From assembly GCA_030248295.1 (NCBI GenBank), contig JASANH010001401.1, positions 25,856 through 89,855 on the forward strand: a stretch of DNA of 64,000 bases, in the 5' to 3' direction. This document shows, in pieces, positions 12,247 through 22,382 of the stretch. The stretch is from Mesodorylaimus sp. YZB2_4 (lineage: Eukaryota; Nematoda; Enoplea; Dorylaimida; Dorylaimidae). The translations under genes and the position numbers were made by a program. Every line of letters starts with the position of its first letter. Positions within the stretch are counted from its first letter, which is position 1. Under the pieces are notes generated by a model. The model was given only the letters and a program-made list of their open reading frames with translations. It was not told the DNA's origin and did not search any database.

Positions 12247-13020
12247 ATGGGAAGGGAGATAAGGATCAAATGGAAAGTAGCGATCGGTCTAGATGTGAAC
12301 AAATGCCGGAAGGTCATCCGCGCCGCCATCATCATGTTCTCTCTTGGCTTCGTGACTGCCGAGATGGTCGGCCGAAATCTACCGTTGAAATGGATCCTCA
12401 TCTCGACGATGGTTTTGTGGGTCATAGCAGCTCTCTGGTCCGTTCTGCTTTCTCTTCATATCGGTGGTGAGTTGGCGACGTTGGTGAGCGATTTGGACTG
12501 GGAGGGGCCATAAATAAGAGGAATACGATTACAGGCCTTGATGTGGAATATCACTGGCTTGGGAGTCATCGAGGGGTCAATGGTCAGCGATAGTCCTTGC
12601 GCTCTCTACGTCGTGCCTTTGACATTCGCCGTCGCCGTGTACGCTGCCAGTCGGTGGCCCGCCTTAGCCTTGCTGCTGGTACCTTTCATTTTCATCCCCA
12701 ATAAACCTTGGAAAACCGACTTTCTTGCAGGTAGTGCTGGCTGCCATCGCAATGTTCAAACGCTTCGGAGCCACGATTAGTGGCACTGGCCTTCAAGACC
12801 AAGACTTCCCTGGAGGATGGCAGCGCCTGGCAACAGGTGAGCAGTGACAGACTGTGAGCACAAGAATTGCCGGGTGATGTTGGGTCCAATTCTCTCTTTC
12901 TGGTTACATGCGCTTTTGTGCTTGCGTTATTTGGCTCCTGTGATGCTGTTGTGCGGTATTGTAGTCAATGGTGAGAGGACAAGGCCCCGTGTTTTCGTCA
13001 CTGAAGACGCAAATCAGTGA
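12247..13020 (+). CDS. Small four-helix membrane protein, family not recognised
   Basis: Four exons join in frame: 12247-12483, about 12535 to 12680, about 12730-12836 and 12965-13020. The introns are about 50-130 bp and have GT-AG ends. Hydrophobic stretches are IRAAIIMFSLGFVTAEMVG, WILISTMVLWVIAALWSVLL, CALYVVPLTFAVAVY and WPALALLLVVLAAIAMF; the last is created by splicing. A polar tail (SGTGLQDQDFPGGWQRLAT, then ERTRPRVFVTEDANQ) ends at TGA 13018. No enzymatic motif is visible. The product is about 190 residues and is probably a multipass membrane protein. It sits between the dikinase gene and lectin B and converges on lectin B. Confidence 0.7.
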
Positions 13021-13056
13021 TTTATTGCATTAGCTAAGCGGATCAAAGCGAATAAA
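13021..13056. promoter_or_regulatory. Opposed poly(A) signals of convergent genes
   Basis: TTTATT at 13021-13026 is AATAAA on the minus strand, about 105 bases past the lectin B stop. AATAAA at 13051-13056 on the plus strand lies 31 bases past the membrane-protein stop. The two 3' UTRs probably overlap. Confidence 0.5.
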
Positions 13057-13129
13057 TTTTTCCACTGATCTCACATCATTATTCTCTTTGACGACAATAG
13101 TCGCCAGCGCTCAAAGCACAGTTTTCTCA

Positions 13130-15828
13130 TCAACAGTAGCAAGCCTGGTCGACGCTGACCAAATCGTAGTGCTGATAATTAGCGCTGTACACGAAATTGG
13201 AACAATCGTTGTTGTACAGTTGTCCCAATAAATGGCACTCGCCCGTTTGGGTGTTCCAATCAAAGCTTCCGCAACCAGATTGCCGCAGGCAAGTCAGTGC
13301 GCAATCGGCATTGGTTAGGTTCTGGATGATTTGCAAAGGCGTGTACGACAAGTAACCATTGTCTGTGAGGGGTGAGAAGCTGCCTGTGTACTTTGGAATG
13401 CAGCCTGAAATATGTACATTGAGGAAAGATGCAGGATAATACCGAGATGCAATGGACCGTGAGTGTACCTGACACGGTTGCTCCAGAAATCCTCGTGGTC
13501 GCCGTTGGCGAAAAAGGATTGCTCTGAGCCATTGCGGGTGAAGGCGATGGGAGCATGGAGGTCAGGGACGAAAAGCTCCCCGTTGGTTGGTTTGTGGGAG
13601 GGAGCGCTGGTGACATCGATCCTAGGAAAAAGAGTGCCTAGCCTAGAGTGTTTGGCACAGCCATGTTGCTGAAACGTTATGGTTTTATCGAGGTAAAACA
13701 CAATATGGAGATATAAAAAGTACGCTTCGACTGCGCTGCGCGGTCGTCAGTAGCTGGCGATGTACTCATGCGTTTTGCTTCAAATAAAGCATTCTGTTTC
13801 AATTCAGAACGCGAAACAACAAATACTTGACGCTTTTGACCTTACCAATTACAGTTGACCCAGTCTGTGCTGAAGCAGGCATTGACGTACCAGTTAGCAT
13901 TGTTTGAGGGACTGATGACTGCGAGTTAACTGCTCCAGTGCTTACGGGTTGGCCCGATGACCCGCTTGTACCTTGCATTGTAGACATAGGTGCAGCAGTT
14001 GAGTCAGTTGTACCTGGAATTAAAGATGTTGGAACTGGAACCGACGAAGCGGATGTGGCGGGTCCGCTTGCGGGTGCTACACCAATCGTAGTAGTCGCGG
14101 GCTGCATAACACTTGCGCCGCTGGTTTCCATCCCACTAGTCGGCGGTGGGGGAGTCATTGTTAGGATTGTGGTGGTCGGCTGATCGGCATCTGTTGTGGC
14201 AGGCATTACTGTCGTGGTAGGCATATCTGGCATGGTAGGAATAGCTGTCGTTGTGGGCATCGCCGCCATTGTGGGCATCGCTGTTGTGGGCATTGCCGTC
14301 GTGGTGGGAATAACCGTGGTGGGCATTGCCGTGATGGGCCTTGTAGTCGTAGGCTCTGCCGTTGTGGTGGGCACAGGTGTATTAGTAGGCGTAGTAGTAG
14401 TGGTGGGTGTCGTAGTCGTGGCAAATGTAGTAGTCACGGTCGTGGTGCTTGTGGTTGTCGTCGTAGTAGCGGGAGAAGCTGAAAGACGAGGGCTGGCTCT
14501 ACTGTAGGAATAGAACACTAGCAAGTCGGAGTGACCTCCAAAACTGTCAGTTACAGCAAAAATGGGAGAAGCTTCTTACTCGGGGTGGGCATATTCAATA
14601 GACAGACCCCGTAGAGGCCTTGATAGCAATCACCCATGTACCAGCAGTAGTCGCCCGACTCGTAGTCTTGCATGACGTTCACGCAGGTGCCAGGCCACGT
14701 CTCGGGATCTCCGGGTTGACCCGGGCACCAAGCCGACCAGTCCGTCGGTTGAAGCACGCTTCCGTCAGACCATTCAAACTGCTGGGTCGCTGTATTGTAG
14801 GAGAGTCCGAACCACGCACTTGCCAATTGTGAACCGATGTAGCTGACGAGAGGAAATGCTTGGCTAGATCTCTTAACAATTATTCAGATTACATAACACT
14901 CACTATTCGGCATATTTCCAGACCCATTCCTCTTTGGCGAAGAGCACGTGGCTGTTGTTAGCAGCGCAGCTGGCCACAGCATCCTCGTACGAAACTGGAT
15001 CTTGACTGTATTTCATGCACTGACCACCCCAGGCGGTAAAACCGGGAGGGCAGGCTAAATATCGTAAAAAGCCATGGATAAGCGGTTCAAAGGACAGTTT
15101 CGTTCACTTACTGACGTCAGCGAAAGATGGAAAGGTGTATGGGGTACCTGCAACAACCGATATTCAGTCCTTGCTTAAAAGATAACTGGATGCAATTAAC
15201 TAACCCGTTCCAATAGTCGTAGTCTGTGCTTTCACACAGACTGGCGCCAAGGTTGTGCCACACGAAACCGCGAACCAGGCCAAGGTCTTCAACCTGATAT
15301 CATACTTGATAGAAACGCATGCTCCAGAGTTCATGTTTGGTTGATTAGTGCCCCAGGGCGCCCAATCAACGCCGGGGGTATACGTGGTGCCATCGGCCCA
15401 GCTCCAGACCTGAGTGGGCGCGTCATAGTGTAGTCCCATCCAAATACTGGTCAACTGTTGCTGAGGGAGGTTCCTAAAGAGTTGGTCTTTTCGATGGTCT
15501 GTTTTTGTAATAGCCCAAATATGAGTGCCTTACTGTACGATCATCTCCCAGTCACTCTGCTTTTTTACAAAAAAGAGGGTGGCGTTGTCTTGAGCGCACG
15601 TGTCCATGGCGTTTTGCCACGGCATCTTGCTCGTACTCACCATCGCACACTGACCAGCCATGGAGTTGTACCCTGGCGGGCACTGGCCTGAAAAGTAGTG
15701 AAAGGACTGCCACGACCGAATTCATATTTCGTGGTTAGCTTACCGGCGCACAGCTGAAATTCAAGAAACAGGATAATCAGCCATTTTTGGAATCCTACGA
15801 AAAATCGTAAGTTATATGCGCCAAGCAT
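13130..15828 (-). CDS. Secreted double C-type lectin with mucin linker and PAN domain, copy B
   Basis: This is the fullest copy. The ATG at 15826-15828 opens a signal peptide (MLGAYNLRFFVGFQKWLIIL...CAG). Lectin domain 1 is QCPPGYNSMAGQCAMV (exon about 15690-15530) joined to SIWMGLHYDAPTQVWSWADG and WAPWGTNQPN (15455-15200). Lectin domain 2 is first coded around 15055-14900 (CPPGFTAWGGQCMKY), then FGLSYNTATQQFEWSDG, QPGDPETWPGTC and CWYMGDCYQG (14830-14580). A Thr/Pro/Met-repeat mucin exon runs 14490-13850, and a second S/T/P-rich exon lies at about 13621-13492. The PAN domain exon (13405-13130) begins GCIPKYTGSFSPLTDNGYL, contains C...CLRQSGCGSFDW and ends ACYC then stop. The architecture suggests a secreted cuticle, gut or immune surface protein; the ligand is unknown. 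Confidence 0.88.
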
Positions 15829-16192
15829 CTTGTGACTCAATTTCGACCAGACGCTTGGTGTCGATATCTCAAACTCTGCTTGTTAGTCCTCAGGAGCTCC
15901 TAACTGCAGTTACCAAGCAACGGCCATGTGAACAAGCTAAAATCGGCAAAGCGTCAAGAATCTCACGATCCACATGGGACAGAGCTGATCGTGAGTGTGT
16001 ATGTGCTCCAAGGTGATGGTCTCTGCTGTGCATGTAACTCTGCCAGGTATAACGGATCTGTGAAATCGTAATAATATCTCGTTCCGCGGATCAATCTGCT
16101 ATGGACGAAAGCCATAAAGCTTTACTGCGTACCCTATACAGTACGTGGTATCATCCTTTCGTCACGACCTCTTTCGTCCTTCTGTGCTTACA
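15829..16192. other. Intergenic between lectin copies B and C
   Basis: Promoter side of copy B and 3' flank of copy C. No feature is supported. Confidence 0.5.
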
Positions 16193-17913
16193 TCAACAGG
16201 AGCACAAATGTTCCAGACTTCTAAACTCGAAGTGACTATAATCTTGATCTGGCACAAAATGCTCACAGCCTCTAGCAAACTGCTGCTCGAGTAGGCGACA
16301 TTCGCTGGTTTCTCTGTTCCAGTCGAAACTGGCGCATTGAACTTGTCGCATGCATTCCAAAGCGCACTCATTGTCGTTGCTTACATTCTTCACTGTTTTC
16401 ATGGGCTGATAATCTAAGTAACCGTTTTGTGAAAGTGGCAAGAACTGTCCTGTGTCGACGGTTTTGCAACCTGAAATGAGACAGGCATGCAATTCCTCAT
16501 CTACGAGCTATTATTCCTTTGTGGATACTTTTGCTGGGCAAATTCAAGAAACACACAGCATATAGTGCGTCAGAGCAACTGCTCATTCGCCAACAATATT
16601 GCCCCAAGAGCCCTTTTGAGGTCGAGACACACTGCCCGATCCATTGCTCAGGGGGTCCTGGTTGATTTGGGCACCAGGGAGTGTAGTCGGATGCACTGAG
16701 CGGGCTTCCATCAGCCCATTCGAACCCAGTCTCTGTGTTGTAAGACAGACTGATCCAAAAGTTAGCGTGCAGCGACGGAGGGAAGCTGTAAACCGCAGGG
16801 AAATTGATGTTACCACCAAAACCATCATGTTATGGCTCATATAATAAAGGTTCATAACTTACAACTGGGTGAACACCCAAAACCAGTTCTGTTTGCCGAA
16901 GAAAATCTGGCTGTTTTTAGCGGCACATTGACTTGCGGCACTCTCATAGTCCATGGCTCCTTGAATATTTATCTTACATCGGCCGGCGTACTCTTCGAAG
17001 CCAGTTGGGCAAGCTACAGTAGGAAGAGATGAAGATGGGATTTACAAAACGCGAGTTTCACTCCACCACGACATGTCTCGCCTGACACCAGGTCTCTTCT
17101 TCAAGGTGTCAGTCTCGTCAGCCAGGCATGTCAGTTCGACCTTGGTGATCAAAAACACCGCACGGCATGTGAACATACTTACTGGAATCAGGGAATGATG
17201 CAAGCATGACTGAAGGAGAAATCGCATATCGCATGTTGAAACTAGAGCTATCCAGTTAACTTACCGCTTCCCAATTCGGTGTCCCCGTTCTGCAACACAT
17301 ATTCACATAATTTGAAGCTGCAGCGAGTAAAGTACACACTTACGATCGGTTTAACGCAGACTGGAATCAAAGGAGTGTCACATGGAATAAGAAACCAAGC
17401 GAGCCTTTCGAGTACCATATCATATCTGATGTTGACACATTGACCAGTGTTCACGTTCGGTTGATTGTGCCCCCACGGAGCCCAGCTGACCTCTGGATCA
17501 TAAGGAATGCCATCCGACCACAAGTACATACCCGTGTCTACGTCATATCGCAGTCCGATCCAGATACTGGTCAGTTGCTGCTGGCTGACACTTCTGCAGT
17601 GCAAGAAAAGATGCTGGAGCAGACACGAACCAGGGTCTTTTTTCCTTACTGTACTATTTGACTCCAGTCCATTCGGCGCTTTATAGTTACCAGCGTGGCA
17701 TTCTCTTTGGTGCACAGGTCTATAGCATTCTGCCACTGAACCTGGACGGCCTTAATGGAGACGCACTTGTAAGACGCAAGTTGATACCCAGTCGGACATT
17801 GCCCTAAAATTATTCAACTGAAAGCAATCAGAGGCAAAAACCTTTGCAAATTCACCTTTGCAAATATGAACAATCGAGGCGAGTAATACAAGCAATGAAC
17901 GTAGGTGGATCAT
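16193..17913 (-). CDS. Secreted double C-type lectin with PAN domain, copy C, lacking the mucin segment
   Basis: The ATG at 17911-17913 gives a signal peptide (MIHLRSLLVLLASIVHICK). Lectin domain 1 is QCPTGYQLASYKCVSIK (about 17815-17645) plus SIWIGLRYDVDTGMYLWSDG, WAPWGHNQPN and WFLIPCDTPLIPVC (17600-17345). Lectin domain 2 is CPTGFEEYAGRCKINIQG (about 17012-16861) plus NFWISLSYNTETGFEWADG, WCPNQPGPPEQWIGQC and CWRMSSCSD (16770-16550). After NLPSK the coding sequence splices directly to the PAN exon (16471-16193; GCKTVDTGQFLPLSQNGYL, ECALECMRQVQCASFDW, LCSC stop). Unlike its sisters it shows no Thr-rich segment between lectin 2 and PAN. Confidence 0.85.
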
Positions 17914-18232
17914 CCCGAAAGTACTAGCTCACACTGCCTTTTACTTGCAATCGGAGGCACTGATCGTGAGTTATAAGTTTATTTTGGTTTTGTAAGTCGA
18001 CCCAAGCCGAGGCTCTCACTCAGCAACCACATGATAAAGCAAATTGGCAAGGAGACGTCTAGATTGCTTTTAGCGCCCACGGTTTTATGGATATGTATAT
18101 GATCTCTCCCTGTATGTTGGCATGGGTATCAAAGACTGATCATAAAAGACATACGAACATGACCGATGTTTCTGCATTTTATACAGACAACCAGTTCTTG
18201 CTTGAGGAAAAATATGGAAGAGCAGGCATCAA
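17914..18232. other. Intergenic between lectin copies C and D
   Basis: Upstream of copy C and downstream of copy D. Nothing else is recognised. Confidence 0.5.
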
Positions 18233-20211
18233 TCAGAGATAGCATTTATTATCGACATTGATCAGATCGAAATGTTCATAGTTAGGATTAGGGATGAAAT
18301 TGGTAAGTCCACCCGTAGCCTGTTTACCCAGGAGACGACATTCACCCGATTGCGCGTTCCAATCAAACCCGTGGCATTCGTTTCGCTTCAAGCAGGCTGC
18401 AGCGCAACTGCCGTCAGTGCGGTTGTTCAAAATACTGACGGGAGTGAAATCAAAGTAGCCATTCTGTGAGTGTGGCAGGAAGCTACCAGTTCTTGTGGGT
18501 TGACAGTCTGAAAAGTCAGGAAAATTTTATGCGCAATCGGAGCTGACGAGAGAATCGATCAACTGAAAGCCGAGTTACGCGATGCCAATAATAGGCAAAT
18601 CCGAGCATGATTGTGAGTCATCTACTCTGGCAAAAAATTCTCCCGTTTCCATGTTTATCGATTCCCTCATGAGTCTGCAGTCGTAATACCGACAGACGCG
18701 TCCATCTTAATCGGAGAAAAATAGAACATCGGTAGTTTAAAGGTAACCGACAGGCCTTTAGATGGAAGCATTGGGCTCGGAGATGACGGTGTGGATGCAC
18801 TGAAGTCTGAAGGAAACCAAACCCGTAACAATATGATGCATGTCACAATGAGATCTTACTCGGACGTGTCGACGTAGATGTGGGCCTAGCAGTCGACGCG
18901 GAAGTTGGCTTGGGGGTCTGTCCAGATGTGGGGGTTACTCGAGACGCGGTAGTGTGTGGGGATGAAAGTGTGTAAGGAGCTGATGGCTTAGCAGACGCTG
19001 TTGGAAGGACTGATGATGGCAGAAGTGAATTGTGGGTCCTGGTAGAGCCGATGCTAGGACGCGATGATAAAGTAGAACTTGGTGTCACAGTTGAACGGGA
19101 CGTGACAGTGCCTAAACAAAGATTTTTGCCTATCAGCGGCCTCTTTCCATGTTAGAATTAGTACCTGAACTCGAACTTGTTACTGGGCTTGAGGACGTCG
19201 GCAGTAACTTAATCGTCGTGCTGGTCGAACTCACTGATCTCGAGGGAGATGCCGTGGCAGAAGGCGATGGAACTGCTGGCGCTTTGCTGGTTGGCCCAGG
19301 CGCAATCGTGCTTGGGAATTTCGTCGTAGATCGGCGTGTGCTGGAAGAGCGACCTGAACTGGAGCTTCTAGTCGTCGAGGGGTGCGTGCTCTGAGTCCTC
19401 GTGCTCACCGACGATGATTTGGTCGAGGTACTGGTGGCCATGGCGGGTGGGAGAGTACTAAGTGTGGACGACGCTGCAATAAGATGAAATGTCCTCTGTC
19501 TAGCACCAATGGGCAAAAAAACGACTTGTATACCTGTACTGAACACACAAATACTGACTGTTGGCTTACTGCAATCAGCCATGTACCAACAAAATTTCCC
19601 AGCTTCTGTTTGTTTTACCCTCACACAATATCCGGATGATTGGTCTGGTGTTACGACATCGGATGAACACCAAGCTGACCAATCGCTCGATTGATTGAAG
19701 ACGCTTCCATCAGCCCATTCAAATTGTGTGGTAATTTTGTTGTAACTCAAACCTACCCAGACATCGTACGTCATAACCATGGAATTTACACTGTAATAAC
19801 AAGTCTTAGTTTCAAAAAACGTGCCAGGTTACAAGGGCATACCAGGAAAAATACTCCCATTTCTCGGCATCTTTGGCAAAAACGATCTGCCCGCTCACGT
19901 CAGCGCATTGTTTCTTTGCGGTGTCGTAATCCTGCTTGATACTTTTATTGCAGTACATGCAACTGGTGCCGCTTACTGTAAACGGATGTGTGCATCCTGC
20001 GCGAACAGTACAATGGCAAGATAGCCCTCGGCACAAGTCAGAAGTTCACCTACTTATACTGGGAGCGTTCGGATCAACTCTTGACACAACGCATCCTGAA
20101 GACAATTATTTTCCATGGATCCAACACTACGAAGGATGAAGTAGGCAATGCTTACTCACCTTGGTCTGCTGGAAAAAGAGTGGCTGCTAGAAGAAATGAG
20201 AAGAACAACAT
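18233..20211 (-). CDS. Secreted single C-type lectin with mucin linker and PAN domain, copy D
   Basis: A hydrophobic leader (MLFFSFLLAATLFPADQ) starts at the ATG at 20209-20211. An in-frame ATG at 20272-20274 would add about 21 polar residues, and I prefer the inner start because it gives a clean signal peptide. Only one lectin domain is present: CTHPFTVSGTSCMYCNKS (about 19995-19850) then YDVWVGLSYNKITTQFEWAD, SAWCSSDV and CWYMADCSK (19775-19540). Ser/Thr-rich mucin exons cover about 19475-19160, 19115-18860 and 18800-18700. The PAN exon (18507-18233) carries GSFLPHSQNGYFDF, CAAACLKRNECHGFDW and NKCYL stop. The lectin most resembles domain 2 of its neighbours, so copy D has lost (or never had) domain 1. 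Confidence 0.82.
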
Positions 20212-20274
20212 CCTGGAACCATTAGAACTTAAAGCTGGCTCTGTTCCTCCTCTCTCCCTCTCATAAGGATTCAT

Positions 20275-20725
20275 CGGTTTAGCGGACGACAAAAACGTTT
20301 GAAAATTGAGTAATGAAAAACCGGCGATTCTGGATAAGGGTATAAGGAGAGGCTTTTAGTAGTCATGGATTAGGCATGCTAGATCCAATAGATTACACAA
20401 ATGGACGGAGAAAATGCGTTCCAGACAGACTTGACTGTGATTCTCGCCGTGGTAAATCGATATTTTATGGTAAAATCCATATACTGTAACCACAGTGCGT
20501 TTCCGTTTTCTCCAATCCTACGAACTGATTACACTGCATGAAGTTTGAAATATCCGCCGTTTTGAGCTAAAGTATGATATTCAGGAGACAGAGCAGACAG
20601 AGCACAAGCGGCAACTGTCGATCAAATTTGTGGCAGGTTTCTTGGAAACAGTTTCTTTTCTTTAAGCTGCTGATAAAACTGATTTTTTTTCTTCAGTGAT
20701 CGTAATATATGCAAAATCTTGGAAA
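20275..20725. other. Divergent intergenic region between lectin D and the coiled-coil gene
   Basis: A shared upstream region for divergent genes. A pyrimidine-rich acceptor (TTTTTTTTCTTCAG) ends at about 20696, some 30 bases before the plus-strand ATG. It suits a 5' UTR intron or a trans-splice site. Confidence 0.5.
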
Positions 20726-22194
20726 ATGGGTCGAAAACGTAAAGTCTTTATGGAAGAGCCTGTGCCCGAACAAACGATTCGAACAGTTGCATCGATGAAA
20801 CAAATGATTGCCCGGGCCCAAGCTGTCGAAAATTCGAGAGTTCGTATTGCCATAAGGAAAAAGAATTATAGTTTGGTTGCTTCGCAAGGTAATATTGAGC
20901 CTACTAGTCCATCAGATCAAATTATCGGCGGCGGCGAAACTGTGGCGATGAACAGTGATATCAGGCGTGATGAAGAGGATGACCGCCTAGTGAGAACTGT
21001 TTTTTTGCGATGTTTGCAACCAATTTTAATCTCACTTGCAGTTTAAGCAGAAGTTTTTATATTTTAGCGTATTTCTTTGACACCGATTCCGCAAGAAGAG
21101 CAGTCAGGTGCTGATGGTGAAACCAATACTGAATCTTCGTCGAAAATCGATTTAACCCCGACTGCCATCAAAACCGAGCAACAGAAGTTCGAATTCTACA
21201 ACGATCAAGCTGAGGTCTGTATGACATATGCGATAATATCACGGGGACTTTATGCGAGCAGCTGATCAGTGTTTTAGAATCAGGGGTGCCCTCTTCTGAG
21301 GCGAGGGGGAGGTTTACTGTTTAGCCTACAGTATGTACAGTACCGGTATAAACTTAGACAGTCATTCTCTGTAAGCAACTCAAGTTGAAAGTTTTCAGTG
21401 TAACTCTCTCGTTTAGGATAATTTTCAAAGAATCGATGATTCGTTCAACGCACAAACGCTGTCGTGCGGAGAGGCGTGCATTTGGCATACCAGATGTCAA
21501 ATGCTTGAAAATCAATTAAAGGTGGAGTACGAGCGCTATGTCGAATCGAATCGAATGTGTCTCAAATTGCAAAAACAAAACGAAAATTTGGAGAAACAAA
21601 ATGAATTTCTTCTAATTCAAACTAAGGAGTTGGAAACAATTGTAGCAACTCTGAAAGAACAAGGCCCCTTGAAGTGTTCTCAAGAAAGTCCAGTGAATAC
21701 AGGGTGCTTGGGCAAAGCTGACCCCGCGAAGGTACCGGATTGCCGCATCCAAATTCCTATTGAGCAACCGATCATGAAGGATACTGGAGGAACCGCGAAA
21801 CCAGATTTTACCATTATCAGTTCTTCGTCTAATTCGTGCTTTTCTCCTCCAATCAATTTGCCTCACTTCATCCTTCCTGATCTGACCCGCCCACCTCCTC
21901 CGCTGCCAGTAAGCTTTCTATCAATGATCAAGACTTCCACTGGAATACCCGTGCTAAAAGTTAGCGGTAAACGAATGCCTTTGTTACCTGATCCAGTTGA
22001 ATTGAGAAATAACCAGCAGGAGGTGCTGAGTAAGTGGCCAAAAAAGTATTAGTTTCGAGTTTGGAGGCACAAACCTGATTTAAGTGGCCGTAAATAATGA
22101 CACTGTAGCCAGTGTACAGTAATTGGTCTCGTTTTTCTTGTCATTTCGCAGGACACTTACGGATTTTGATCTCATCCTTTCAAGTTCCAGGTGA
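20726..22194 (+). CDS. Basic/coiled-coil protein, family not recognised
   Basis: Four exons join in frame: 20726-20991, about 21068-21213, about 21417-22030 and 22152-22194. The N-terminus is basic (MGRKRKVFMEEPVPEQTIRT, then ARAQAVENSRVRIAIRKKNY), suggesting a nuclear location. An acidic Ser/Thr-rich middle (EEQSGADGETNTESSSKID) is followed by a coiled coil rich in Gln, Asn, Glu and Lys (VESNRMCLKLQKQNENLEKQ). The tail is Pro-rich (LPDLTRPPPPLPVSF) and ends SSSR before TGA. The second intron would start with the weak donor GTCTGT. No known domain is recognised; a bZIP is unlikely because the basic block is far from the coil. The gene interrupts the lectin array on the opposite strand. Confidence 0.65.
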
Positions 22195-22382
22195 CTGCAG
22201 TATATAGCGCTGTTTTTTTCTGGGCAGTCATGAATATTGGGCTTATTCATGTTGAAAAATATGTTAGCATGCGATTAGGTTTGTATTATATTCTTTTAAT
22301 GACATTGATACGTGTTTTCAATGTATGCCTAACCCTACATATGCATGCCATATCGGCACAGGTATGTACGCCTACAGTACGT

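Noticed and set aside
13938-14507. Plus-strand frames rich in Val and Gly across the mucin exons (also 19149-19394 and 23159-23710)
   Set aside because: These are the complement of Thr/Pro repeat codons of the minus-strand lectin-mucin genes.
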